Positions 9,088-17,337 of a DNA stretch of 64,000 bases are shown piece by piece. The notes beneath the pieces were generated by a model. It saw nothing but the letters and a program-made list of their open reading frames with translations, had not been told where the DNA came from and did no database searches. A program made the translations under genes and the position numbers. The number at the start of each line of letters is the position of its first letter. The stretch's first letter is position 1. The DNA is taken from the NCBI GenBank assembly GCA_025353725.1, contig JANXOF010000073.1, positions 1-64,000 of the forward strand, in the 5' to 3' direction. This DNA comes from Polyangiaceae bacterium (lineage in GTDB: Bacteria; Myxococcota_A; Polyangia; Polyangiales; Polyangiaceae).

Positions 9088-11488
9088 CGGCGCGGTACCC
9101 GAAGTGAAACGAAATGACCGGGCACGAGGACGGGCCCGAGCTGCCGATAAGAGCGCCGATTCCTTCGGCGATAACACCGCCCGACGCGCAGCCGACGAGC
9201 CCCAACCCTTCTGCTGCGAGCCATGCCGTAGCGACGCACGCGCCCGCGGCGAGGAGCAACTCGCGATATCCGCGCTCGCCTCGTGCCTCGATGCCACGCG
9301 CCATGTCGACGACGAGGACGATCGTGACCGGAGCCGCGGCGAGGCCGAGTTGGATGACGCATGCGTCGATCGCGCGTTCGGCAAACGCCTCGCCGCGTGC
9401 GACGAGGTTGCCGTTGACGTCGAGCGCGTAGGCGCCTCTGGGTAGCGACGCGGAAGCGGTTCCGACGAGCGCCACAGCCTCAACGTACGGTGCAAACCAC
9501 GGCGTCGCGCTGACGTGGATCGGGGCCGCACGCGCCGCGCGTAAGATCGCGGCGACGTCGCTCGAGGGCACGGGCGTTCGGCCAAACCGGCGGTGCGATC
9601 GCCGCGACTCGAGGACCGAGTCAAGCGACGGTGCGAGCGGCAACGGCCGTAAAGCGACGTGCCCGAGCTGCGATTCCGCGACTACGGGGAAGCTTGGCGA
9701 GCGCGCGGCGACCATGAGCTCTCGCAAGCCGATTTCGCTCGATGTCGCGCGGCGAGTAGGACTGCGCGTCATCTCCGGTTCATCTGCGCTCGCGGTGCCC
9801 AGCTCAAACGACGCCGGCGCACCGAGCGCAAATGCAAACGCTGGAAGAGCCCGTGGGTGCGGGAACGTTGCGCCGATCGCACGCGCGACGGCAACGTCGT
9901 GCCCAATCGGCATCGGGAACGCGCCGATACCGACGGCGTCGGCGGCGAGCTGCACGTACGCGGCGGCAACACCGCTATCGAGGTATCCGAGGCGGTAACA
10001 GAACGTGTCGTATTTCCCGATCAGACGGCCCAACGCAACGGTGCCGATGATCGCGCAAGCAGGTGGCGCGACGCCGCTTCGGGCAAGCGCTAGGTAGCTC
10101 TCGTCCAGCCCGTTCGCTACGCACTCGAGACGGTGCGCGCGACCGTCGTAAAAGTAAACGCCCGGCGCGATGTCTGCGACGCACCACACGACGAGCCAGC
10201 CGTCGGTCGATTCGAGGCCGCCGCCGGTGGGTGCAAGTCGACGACGTGCGCCCGTGGTGGTCGTGTCACCGAACGCGCGTGCGAGCACGTCACCGATCGT
10301 AGCTGCCGTGAGAGCTTTGGTTGCCGCTTTGGAAAACAGAGGAGCGTCAAGAAGGCGTGCTTGCGCGAGCGCCACGCCTTCGTGTGCATAGAGCGGCTGT
10401 GTTGATAAGGGTCGCGTCGACGTCGTAGCAGCGCTCGCGTAGTGTGCTTGGTGATCGCGTGCGCTCGAGAGATCGCGTGCCAGGTGGCTCGTGAGCTCAT
10501 GGTACGACCATGCACGTTCGAGTGCTTCGCTTGCCGTGCCAACCAAGGGCACGCCGCAGGTCGCGCACCCGAGCGTCCGGCTCCTGATGACCTGGTCGTG
10601 GCGAAGCGCGCACCCGGCGCCGAACGCGTAACGATCGGAGATGCGATCATCGAGACCCGATGTGACGCCCGCGATCACGTGGGCGATGCGCGTGGCGGCG
10701 ACGGCGATGGCGAGCGGTAGCCATTCGGAGCGCGCACTTGTCAGCACGGCGTCGCAATCGTTCCGGCGGCAGCGCCAGCAGACCGTGCGTCCCTTCGTAA
10801 GGCGCGGTCCGACGACAAGCGCTCCTACTTCGATCGCCACCGGAAAAAGCGGAACGCCGCGCGCGAAGAGCTCGGCCATCCAGCACTCGACGTCGGCTGA
10901 CGCCTCGTCGGCGGTGAGCACCGGGATAACGAGGTCGACCTCTCCGAGCTCATGGCGCGAGTTGACAACGTGCACGTTTCTAACGCCCGAGGCACGAAGG
11001 AGCCGCGCGAGATCTTGGCCTGCGGGAGCCCCCACAATCGCTATCTGCATGCTTGAAAGCGTGTGCGCGATGTCACTCCGGTGGGCGTGCATTCGGCCGC
11101 GGTGTACGAAGCGCGCGAAATGCGCGAGCGATTCATCGGCGTCGAGGGCAACGGTGGAGGAGCCGTCTTCGAGGAGGCCGCGAGTGTGCAGCAACGCGAC
11201 GATACCGCGCAGGCTGCTGACGCTTACGGGCGCGAGCGCCGTAGCGAGGTCGGCCAAAGGGCGACGCCCATCGAGCGCTGCGATGACAGCTGGTAACAGG
11301 CGCGAGACGTCACGCCCGCGGAAAACTTCCGTTCGTACGCCTCCAATAGCGACGACGCAGTCGGGGCCGACGTTTTTCCAGCGAACCTCGGGCAGTACGC
11401 GCGGGCGTAGCGGGAGGCGCAAATCGACGTCGTGCGCGGCCGCTTCCGAGAGCCACTTCGCATGAAGCGAGGCGGGGGCGGCGCTCAC
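9074..11488 (-). CDS. Fusion: E1-like/TOMM leader-binding domain + two SagB-type nitroreductase domains
   Basis: 804 residues from a GTG at 11488 that shares a GTGA junction with the upstream stop. Residues about 25-330 are an E1-like, ThiF-related scaffold of azole-forming clusters: an N-terminal leader-binding segment (RPRVLPEVRW onward) and a zinc tetrathiolate C237-x2-C240 ... C308-x2-C311. Residues about 385-580 and 615-804 are two SagB-type dehydrogenase domains of the nitroreductase fold. The first contains the GVYFYDGRAHRLE motif typical of SagB; the second starts with SVLESRRSHRRFG, the usual flavin-binding N-terminus. FMN-dependent SagB enzymes oxidise azolines to azoles. One of the two copies may be structural, as in heterodimer-like nitroreductases (inferred). 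Confidence 0.87.
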   Translation of the reverse strand: MSAAPASLHAKWLSEAAAHDVDLRLPLRPRVLPEVRWKNVGPDCVVAIGGVRTEVFRGRDVSRLLPAVIAALDGRRPLADLATALAPVSVSSLRGIVALLHTRGLLEDGSSTVALDADESLAHFARFVHRGRMHAHRSDIAHTLSSMQIAIVGAPAGQDLARLLRASGVRNVHVVNSRHELGEVDLVIPVLTADEASADVECWMAELFARGVPLFPVAIEVGALVVGPRLTKGRTVCWRCRRNDCDAVLTSARSEWLPLAIAVAATRIAHVIAGVTSGLDDRISDRYAFGAGCALRHDQVIRSRTLGCATCGVPLVGTASEALERAWSYHELTSHLARDLSSARDHQAHYASAATTSTRPLSTQPLYAHEGVALAQARLLDAPLFSKAATKALTAATIGDVLARAFGDTTTTGARRRLAPTGGGLESTDGWLVVWCVADIAPGVYFYDGRAHRLECVANGLDESYLALARSGVAPPACAIIGTVALGRLIGKYDTFCYRLGYLDSGVAAAYVQLAADAVGIGAFPMPIGHDVAVARAIGATFPHPRALPAFAFALGAPASFELGTASADEPEMTRSPTRRATSSEIGLRELMVAARSPSFPVVAESQLGHVALRPLPLAPSLDSVLESRRSHRRFGRTPVPSSDVAAILRAARAAPIHVSATPWFAPYVEAVALVGTASASLPRGAYALDVNGNLVARGEAFAERAIDACVIQLGLAAAPVTIVLVVDMARGIEARGERGYRELLLAAGACVATAWLAAEGLGLVGCASGGVIAEGIGALIGSSGPSSCPVISFHFGYRADAAR

Positions 11489-12123
11489 TCCAACACCTGC
11501 GCGAGTGGGCCGCGAATGCGGTCGACGTAGCGACGTGCGTTGGGCGCGCTCCCGCATCGTTCACACCCGTGGACGGAGAGCACGAACGATTCGGTAACGA
11601 CGCCATTCGAGAGGTCGATCTCACGTACGTACCCTGAGCGGGCGTTGGCGAGCTCGAGCGCTAGCGACTCGGCAGCCATCTCGACGAGCGGCACGATGAA
11701 CGCATGAGGCGTCATACGCGCGTCGTCACCTTCGATCGCGGCGAACGCTGCCGCGCGCTCCGCGGAATGCGCGTGGGCCGAGACACGTCGCTGGTAACAC
11801 GCATAGCAAGCGCCCGCAGTCGCGCTTCGCGTTTGGCCCACAAAGAGGGTCGCGCCATCGAGCCACGCGAGCGAGCGCGTGATGCCCCGCTCGCCGCACG
11901 CGATATCGGCTGAATGAAGGCGCTGCGGCAGTGGCTCTTGCATCGCAAGCGCAACATGCGAGGCGCCGTCGAGGAGCGAGCCCGCGTTCGAAGCGAGGCC
12001 CATCAACGGAGCGATGCGCACATGCGGCCACTTTGCGGCAAGCACGGATGCCACCGCGAGCCCGAACGGCCCATCATGGAGGACGATCGTCGAGTCGGAA
12101 TCAAGCGAATGGCAATGGGGCAT
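11485..12123 (-). CDS. Small E1-like zinc scaffold protein of azole biosynthesis
   Basis: A 212-residue protein with a Rossmann-like N-terminus and a zinc tetrathiolate formed by C106-x2-C109 (GACYACYQRR) and C187-x2-C190 (GCERCG). This is the arrangement of ocin-ThiF/TOMM partner proteins that deliver the leader peptide to YcaO. It lacks the N-terminal winged-helix leader-binding domain, so it resembles the C-terminal half of such proteins. The gene overlaps the YcaO gene by 23 bases and ends in the GTGA start of the next gene. A second E1-like domain sits in that neighbour, so the two may act as a heteromer. Confidence 0.78.
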   Translation of the reverse strand: MPHCHSLDSDSTIVLHDGPFGLAVASVLAAKWPHVRIAPLMGLASNAGSLLDGASHVALAMQEPLPQRLHSADIACGERGITRSLAWLDGATLFVGQTRSATAGACYACYQRRVSAHAHSAERAAAFAAIEGDDARMTPHAFIVPLVEMAAESLALELANARSGYVREIDLSNGVVTESFVLSVHGCERCGSAPNARRYVDRIRGPLAQVLE

Positions 12124-13447
12124 GATTCAGAGACTCCATATCGGAAGAGAACCCGTGGACCGAAGCGAAGGCGCGAAGCCGCTCGGAGCCTAGGAAGCGC
12201 GCGCGATGCATGAAACTAATAGGCATCAATTGAGGAATGACGACACGCACTGCGTGAAGACCGACCGACGCGAGTTCGTCGGTCGTCAAGTCGACAGCAA
12301 CTGCGTCCATTCTCAGCGCTGCAAGCCGAGCGACGAGCCAGCGAAGCTCCTGCGCCGGGTCGTCGACGGCGGGGGCATTCGTAGTCGGTCGCGCCGCGCG
12401 GGGTGAAGCGGCTTCATCAAGTAAAAACGCAAGGTGTTCGCGCCCGTGCCCCGATGCGTAATAGTCGGCGCCGTGAAGCAGCGTGCGATAGTCGTCGAAA
12501 TCGATTGGAATTTCTCGGTCTCCGCGCATCGCGGTGCGTGACGGCGCGAACTCATCGAACGATTTGCAGCACGCGCGTTCGAACGTGCGGTTCGTCGACG
12601 CGGTCATAAAGACCTTGCATGTCGCATGGCGCGGAGATTCTTGAATGGCAATCACGGTCGGGATCGCCAAGTCGGTCGTAGCATCGAGAAACGTCTGGTT
12701 GATGCCGCCGCCGGCGAGGAAGCTTTCGGTGCCTTTGGGCAAGCCGACGCTACGCGGATCGATGAGCGGCAGCCTTCGCTGCAGCAACCACGTAAGCGCG
12801 ATTGCGTCGCGCTCGACGATCTCATAGATGGCGCCGACCACGGCAGCGATCAACGACGTGTGCGCCGCGACACCCGTAGATATGGGGATCCAAAAGCGCT
12901 CCGATTCGAGCGGCGTCACGTAGAGGTGGGTCATGATCGCGGGCACGTAGCGCTCGCGCTTATCGACGAGCGAGTAGCCGCCGACCCAACGTATCGGCTT
13001 CGTCGCGTCAGGGAGGCGGAGCGGGCACTTGGGGTCGTCGACCTCTCGCTGCGCGAGACGCGGGATGGCGTCGAGATCGATCGCGTCGGCGCCGAGCTCA
13101 TGGCCAGTGGCGAGCCGCCACTCTTCGGGACGATGCACCATCGTCGCGTAACGCTCGGCCGACTCTACGACGGTCTTAGTCCATGCCAACTCTGCGTAGG
13201 GACTCGCGCCGGCGCCACCGAGGCGTTCAGCCGAGACGTCACCGCCTTCGGGCGAAACGATGCGCGGATGGACGTGCGTGAGATTTCCTAAGGACGCCGC
13301 GCAAGCGACGAGCGGTGCTACGCCGATATCTTGCTCGAGGAACTCGACATGCTGAATGAGTCCCGTTCTCAGGCTCACGAGGCGACCGAATGAATGTTTG
13401 AGGCCAAAGTCGGAATCGTCGATTCCGTCAAAAATATAATTGCGCAC
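12101..13447 (-). CDS. YcaO-domain cyclodehydratase
   Basis: A 448-residue protein with YcaO signatures: VVESAERYATMV (about 92-103), STGVAAHTSLIAAVVGAIYE followed by IVERDAIAL (about 195-225), which provide the ATP/Mg-binding glutamates, and a C-terminus ending NHAPLPFA, like the proline-rich end of azoline-forming YcaO enzymes. It should use ATP to cyclise Cys (possibly Ser/Thr) of the precursor into azolines. The gene begins 10 bases after the SpaB_C stop and overlaps the E1-like gene, so the cyclodehydratase and its partner are co-translated. YcaO is not fused to its partner here. Confidence 0.93.
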   Translation of the reverse strand: MRNYIFDGIDDSDFGLKHSFGRLVSLRTGLIQHVEFLEQDIGVAPLVACAASLGNLTHVHPRIVSPEGGDVSAERLGGAGASPYAELAWTKTVVESAERYATMVHRPEEWRLATGHELGADAIDLDAIPRLAQREVDDPKCPLRLPDATKPIRWVGGYSLVDKRERYVPAIMTHLYVTPLESERFWIPISTGVAAHTSLIAAVVGAIYEIVERDAIALTWLLQRRLPLIDPRSVGLPKGTESFLAGGGINQTFLDATTDLAIPTVIAIQESPRHATCKVFMTASTNRTFERACCKSFDEFAPSRTAMRGDREIPIDFDDYRTLLHGADYYASGHGREHLAFLLDEAASPRAARPTTNAPAVDDPAQELRWLVARLAALRMDAVAVDLTTDELASVGLHAVRVVIPQLMPISFMHRARFLGSERLRAFASVHGFSSDMESLNHAPLPFA

Positions 13448-13457
13448 GACGAAATAC

Positions 13458-14363
13458 TTATATCGCCAAAGCGTGGTTGCAGTGGGGTGGTGAATGAGAC
13501 CTTAGAAGCGCCGCGAGATGCGCTTCTTCGATGATCAAAATACCCAATCGATTGTTCATTAGGTGAACGAAGCGAGCCGCGAGAATCGAGGGATTCGAAG
13601 CGACAGGCTCGGTGCTCTCGGCGTAGACTCGTGCGGCGTTGGCGCATGCGTCGGCCCAACGCGAAAGAAGGTGAAGTTCGTTAAGCGAGATCCGTGTGTC
13701 GTCGGCGAGCACACGCCGACCCGAGCGCTGGGCCGCATCGCACCTTGCGGCGATTGTGCTGCGGAGCGCTGCACGATCGCCTTCGACCATTTCAATCCAA
13801 TGGTCGGAATAACGCTGCCAGAACAGGTCGGGCGCGTTCCCCGCGAACGCCGAGCGCGCGCGCTCCATCATGTGGAGCGCGAGCCGCCGCTTGACGTGAC
13901 CGCTTCCGTCGGCGCTGCCGAAAATTGCAAGCGCGATGCGACTCGACTCGACAAAGACCTCCTCCGCCGTCGCCATTGTCCCCACGCCGTAGGCATCGAT
14001 TTCGGGTTCGTAGGACGCCTCTTCGACGCGGTGCCGTGCTTGGGGCGCCCCGTTCGTCGCGATTCGAAGCGTGTCTTCGATGTCATCACGAAGTATCTGC
14101 ATCAACGTGTTCGCACCGCGAGCGCGAACGCGGACGTGAACGCCGCCGTCATCGACGTAGCGAAGAAAGAACCACGCCTCCACCTCGGGTCGCTGAAGGC
14201 GTGCGCCAAGCGCGGTCACAAACAGCTCGATCCACCCGCCATCGAACGGGCCGTATGCCTTCAGGTAACACCAGGTGGTTTGCGAGCACATCGGGTTCGA
14301 TCTCTCTCGATGGAAAAAGCCCCGTTCAAGCATCGTGGTAGCGAGGTTCGAGGGGAGCTTCAC
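13458..14363 (-). CDS. Thiopeptide-type bacteriocin biosynthesis protein (SpaB_C domain)
   Basis: A 301-residue protein whose conserved region starts at TTWCYLKAYG, continues AWFFLRYVDDGGVHVRVR and then SYEPEIDAYG, with MATAEEVFVESS after it. These are hallmarks of the SpaB_C/thiopeptide-type domain found at the C-terminus of LanB and as TbtC or TbtD in thiopeptide clusters. With the stand-alone LanB at 5636-8134 it makes a split dehydratase. It is the only such protein in the cluster, so it is either the glutamate-eliminating lyase or, less likely, a [4+2] pyridine synthase. The GTG at 14363 lies 7 bases after the precursor stop; the ATG at residue 25 (14291), behind GAGAGA, is an alternative start. 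Confidence 0.87.
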   Translation of the reverse strand: MKLPSNLATTMLERGFFHRERSNPMCSQTTWCYLKAYGPFDGGWIELFVTALGARLQRPEVEAWFFLRYVDDGGVHVRVRARGANTLMQILRDDIEDTLRIATNGAPQARHRVEEASYEPEIDAYGVGTMATAEEVFVESSRIALAIFGSADGSGHVKRRLALHMMERARSAFAGNAPDLFWQRYSDHWIEMVEGDRAALRSTIAARCDAAQRSGRRVLADDTRISLNELHLLSRWADACANAARVYAESTEPVASNPSILAARFVHLMNNRLGILIIEEAHLAALLRSHSPPHCNHALAI

Positions 14364-14370
14364 ATCCCAA

Positions 14371-14547
14371 TCAGCAAGAAAATGAGCTTAGTGTCGAAAG
14401 GCTGCACTCGCACGCGATCGTAGAAACGCAGTTCACGGGCAAGTGATAACGACTGTCTCCCGGAATCTCTTCCACGAAGAGATCGAGGTCATAGTCGTCG
14501 ACGACTGTCAAATCGACGTTCGCTGAATTTCCGGATTCTTGTTCCAT
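14371..14547 (-). CDS. RiPP precursor peptide (58 aa)
   Basis: This small gene, easily missed by length cut-offs, opens the operon. The peptide is MEQESGNSANVDLTVV, then DDYDLDLFVEEIPGDSRYH, then LPV, then NCVSTIACECSLSTLSSFSC. The first 31 residues hold 10 Asp/Glu and a DLDLF-VEE stretch like the acidic leaders of thiopeptide and related precursors. The last 20 hold 4 Cys, 6 Ser and 2 Thr, all substrates for YcaO and LanB chemistry. An AGAGG ribosome site (14555-14559) lies 7 bases before the ATG, and the stop is 7 bases before the SpaB_C gene. The leader/core cleavage point is not obvious; after IPG, or just before NCV, are candidates. The link to the enzymes is inferred from position and composition. 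Confidence 0.85.
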   Translation of the reverse strand: MEQESGNSANVDLTVVDDYDLDLFVEEIPGDSRYHLPVNCVSTIACECSLSTLSSFSC

Positions 14548-14554
14548 CGTTATT

Positions 14555-14559
14555 CCTCT
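14555..14559 (-). promoter_or_regulatory. Ribosome binding site of the precursor gene
   Basis: AGAGG, seven bases before the ATG at 14547, in an A-rich context (AAAAAGAGGAATAACG). It is the strongest Shine-Dalgarno-like site in the cluster. That suits a precursor made in excess over its enzymes, and supports this small frame as a real gene. Confidence 0.7.
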
Positions 14560-14626
14560 TTTTAGAAATTTGGCGATCGAGCTTCAGCACATTCGCGTAG
14601 TCGAACGAGCCGTACATCCCCAAACA

Positions 14627-14645
14627 AACCACTCGCAATGTGGTT
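14627..14645. promoter_or_regulatory. Inverted repeat in the RiPP operon leader
   Basis: AACCAC-TCGCAAT-GTGGTT is a perfect 6+6 inverted repeat with a 7-base spacer. It lies about 80 bases upstream of the precursor ATG, just inside the proposed transcript start. It could be a regulator-binding site or an RNA hairpin. No regulator gene lies nearby. Confidence 0.35.
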
Positions 14646-14665
14646 CCCCCCGACCGCGTGCTGGC

Positions 14666-14692
14666 CGTATACATCCGACGGGGGGACGTCAA
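14666..14692 (-). promoter_or_regulatory. Candidate promoter of the RiPP operon
   Basis: On the minus strand TTGACG (14692-14687) is followed after 15 bases by TATACG (14671-14666), a fair sigma-70-like pair with short spacing. It would give a leader of about 110 bases before the precursor ATG. No other clear pair was seen in this interval. Confidence 0.35.
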
Positions 14693-14699
14693 CTGCATT

Positions 14700-16312
14700 C
14701 GCCCGTCAACGATAACTACACATCTTTATCTGCAACGCGCCGTCTGAACGACGTTCGGCCCCGGGAGGAACGCGCTGAGGTCTGCGACGATGCACCAAGC
14801 GTATCGTCGACACCGTGCAGACCGTCGCGCCCTCGCATCCATCTCACCTCGCGGAGGCCGACGCGAAGCGCACTGAGGTTCCGAGAAAAATTGTGCGTGG
14901 GTCACCGCATGGATCGAGGTGGCGCGCACCGTAGTCGCGCGACGCGACTAGATTATCAAGCTTGGCCTCGCGAAGTGCCGTCCGGCAAGGCGAGGGGGGT
15001 GTCATCACGCCAGCCGCGAAGCGAGTGACGACCGGTGGTCGCCATGCCAGCGGCGTCGCCAGTCGCTATCGGTCGCCAGTCACTAATGGCAGCGCCGCGC
15101 CGAGAGCCCGAGGACGAGGATTACGCCTACTCACGAGGAGATGGTCCCCCACGGCCAGGGAGAGTGATAGCGCGAACTGCGTAGCGCTCAGATTCGGGTT
15201 TCGTGTCGAAAGTGCGCTCGACCGCGAGATGAACGCGCGGATCACTCGCGAATTTTCCGCCGCGATAAACGTACGTGCTCCGCGCCTCGTTGAGTGTGTG
15301 TACGGAGCTTACTCCCGACTTGCGGTCCGCCAGCGTAGCGTACTTTTTCCTCCACGGCGCCAGTTGGGACGAGCTAGGCGACCTAGCTCAGTCTGCGCGT
15401 TTGTCCTCGATGAGATCCAGGTGGTCGGAGCCGGCCATGAGACAAGGGGTCGGTCTCGTTCGCACCGCGGACTCGTACAGGGCAGAACCTTACGGAACCG
15501 CGTTGGGGCTTTCGAATCGCGTAACATGGGAGAGGAGGCGTCGTGCGGCCCTCCGAGTCGTGAGTCTTTGGCACGGGTGCTGCCGGCGTTGGCTTACGGC
15601 GCTCACCTAAGTCCTCGATCTCTCGTCGCCAACGCGCCCGGACGCCGCGCTAAGGCTCCTCGCCGCGCCTCGGAGCTCGCGAATCCGCTCGTGAGCGTTC
15701 ATCGAGCGCGCGTACGCGGAGTCGTTTCGCCCGCGGACGCTTCCCCATGGCTCGGCGTCGGAGCGCGATCCGACCCGAAAGCCCGAGACCTGATTCGTAA
15801 GCTTCACGCTTCAGCCGTAAGGTCCAACCTTCAGCCGTAAGCCTTCGCGTTCCGCACGGAGCCTTAGCCTCTGGACGCGCGGGCTCCCGCTCCGGATCCG
15901 GAAGCCGACCAAGCGAAAAGGCGCGCGCGACGGTTTCACGCAACCCCACCCGCCGGCGACCGAGAAGGGAATCAGCGTCGCACCGGCGCTTATCACCACG
16001 AAAACGAGAACCCATTTTCATGCTCCGATCCATCTCGATGGCTCCGACGGCTGCTGCCGACGTCACCGAATTCCTCCAGCGCCCACGTCCGCTGTACATC
16101 GTTGGTCGCGCGCCGCGAACGACGATCTCAGCCCTTTAATTTCCCGAAACGGCGACGAATGGACCACGGGCCAGGGATCCGCACGCCGACGGCCACGGCT
16201 AAGTGAGCGGCATTGGCCTTAGGCGGCCGCGTGGTGTCGCCGAGAGGGCGACTTGGGCGTCTGTTTGCCTTGAAGGAACTACGGCCCAAAAGAACGGTGA
16301 TAGAATATCGTA
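14700..16312. other. Gene-poor 1.6-kb interval upstream of the RiPP operon
   Basis: Several overlapping open frames exist on both strands (the longest 14962-15840, plus strand), but their translations are Arg/Ser/Ala-rich, overlap each other and contain no recognisable domain, as expected of chance frames in high-GC DNA. No RNA gene was recognised. The interval includes the CTTCAGCCGTAAG pair at 15809-15841 and a local duplication of GTCGCCAGTC near 15050-15085. It may hold decayed sequence or regulatory DNA. Confidence 0.5.
15809..15841 (+). repeat. Tandem pair of CTTCAGCCGTAAG
   Basis: Two identical 13-mers start 20 bases apart (15809-15821 and 15829-15841). A related GATTCGTAAGCTTCACG precedes them. 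A third exact copy lies at 557-569 on the opposite side of the RiPP operon. Confidence 0.6.
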
Positions 16313-16315
16313 GTG

Positions 16316-16639
16316 ATGCCTCGACACCTGTCGCCCGGGGAGCGCGCGCTGCTTTTGCAGTTCCGCCGGCAGCTCGCGACGCGCCTTGGTGATCGACTTA
16401 CTGAGGTCACCTTGTTCGGCTCACGGGCGCGCGGCGAAGGTCGGGGCGACAGCGACCTCGACGTGCTCGTCGCGGTTATCGACCTAGGGGTCGACGAGCG
16501 GCGACAGCTTATCGATCTCGCCGCCGACCTAGGGGTGAGCTCTGGCCTCGTGCTATCTCCCACCATCGTGGACACCGCTCGTTTTGATCGCACGTCGGTG
16601 TTTGCGCAGAACGTCGCGCGCGAAGGGGTGCACCTGTGA
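16316..16639 (+). CDS. Minimal nucleotidyltransferase (MNT) antitoxin
   Basis: A 107-residue protein with the nucleotidyltransferase motif LFGSRARGEGRGDSDLDVLV: the GS-x10-D-x-D pattern that binds metal and NTP. Such MNT proteins pair with HEPN toxins, and in studied type VII pairs they AMPylate the toxin. The ATG at 16316 follows a GTG at 16313 that could also initiate. The stop overlaps the start of the HEPN gene by four bases (GTGA), so the two are co-translated. Confidence 0.88.
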   Translation: MPRHLSPGERALLLQFRRQLATRLGDRLTEVTLFGSRARGEGRGDSDLDVLVAVIDLGVDERRQLIDLAADLGVSSGLVLSPTIVDTARFDRTSVFAQNVAREGVHL

Positions 16640-17031
16640 CCGAGGTTCCGCTGTCGTCGGCCGCGCGCGAGCTTGACCGCGCGCGGCAGCTTCTCACCGC
16701 CGCCAAGCTGCTCCTCGATCACGGGTTCTTCGAGGACTCGGTGTCGCGAAGTTACTTCGCCACCTTCCACGCGGCGTGCGCGCTGCTTGCCACCATCGGA
16801 CGAACCGTACGCACGCACGAGGGGCTCAGCGCCGTGATAGGGGAACATTTCGTCCGCCCCGGAACGCTCGACCCGAAGTTTGCGCGGTTCCTAACGCGCA
16901 TCGCTGCCGATAGAAACGACGCCGATTACAGCGCAGTGCCGGCGTTCGGACGGGACGATGCCGCGACCACGCTCGAAGAAGCACGCGCCTTCGTCGGAGC
17001 GGCCGTCGCGCTCGTTGACCCAGCCACATAA
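16636..17031 (+). CDS. HEPN-domain toxin partner
   Basis: A 131-residue all-helical protein with the HEPN signature SVSRSYFATFHAACALL (about 37-53) and a C-terminal RNDADYSA segment (about 96-103), where the R-x3-D-Y form replaces the R-x4-6-H RNase motif of the best-studied toxins. HEPN proteins of this size are predicted ribonucleases held in check by an adjacent MNT antitoxin. It starts with a GTG that overlaps the MNT stop. The missing His leaves the RNase activity uncertain. Confidence 0.87.
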   Translation: MTEVPLSSAARELDRARQLLTAAKLLLDHGFFEDSVSRSYFATFHAACALLATIGRTVRTHEGLSAVIGEHFVRPGTLDPKFARFLTRIAADRNDADYSAVPAFGRDDAATTLEEARAFVGAAVALVDPAT

Positions 17032-17337
17032 CAAGGCAAGTCGATGCCGCAGGGGCAGGGGAGATAGGCCAAGAGGAGGCCCTAGCCTGTGCCGGCAATT
17101 CCCCGTCCCGCGTACTCGAGTACCTCGCACGCGGCACTGGGGGCTACTGGCATCTCGGCCCGGCTGTAGACGGGAAACTCCCGGCCGATCAGCGACCAAC
17201 TCATTTGGCTGAGCTGGTCAACGAGCGACACGGCTTGCTCGCCGCACGTCGGGGCGAGGTCCAGTTCAACACGAGCGAAACGGGTTCGGTGCAATGTCGC
17301 GACCGCCGAGCGAGCCTGAGCTGCGCGCGTTGTTCGG
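17032..17337. other. Intergenic, no gene seen
   Basis: This interval lies between the convergent HEPN and DNA polymerase IV genes. The short frames present are shadows without recognisable content. No clear terminator hairpin with a T tract was found. Confidence 0.4.

Noticed and set aside
9088..9624. Longer 496-residue version of the M50 protein
   Set aside because: The extra N-terminal part is low-complexity Ser/Arg sequence lying inside the upstream gene. The ATG at 9087 with a 14-base overlap fits the family start.
14489..14698. A 69-codon minus-strand frame overlapping the precursor start, considered as a second precursor
   Set aside because: It has no clear ribosome site, runs out of frame through the precursor leader, and its C-terminus is basic rather than Cys/Ser/Thr-rich.
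14962..15840. A 292-codon plus-strand open frame in the gene-poor interval
   Set aside because: The translation is Arg/Ser/Ala-rich with no domain. Other long frames overlap it on both strands, as expected by chance in high-GC DNA.
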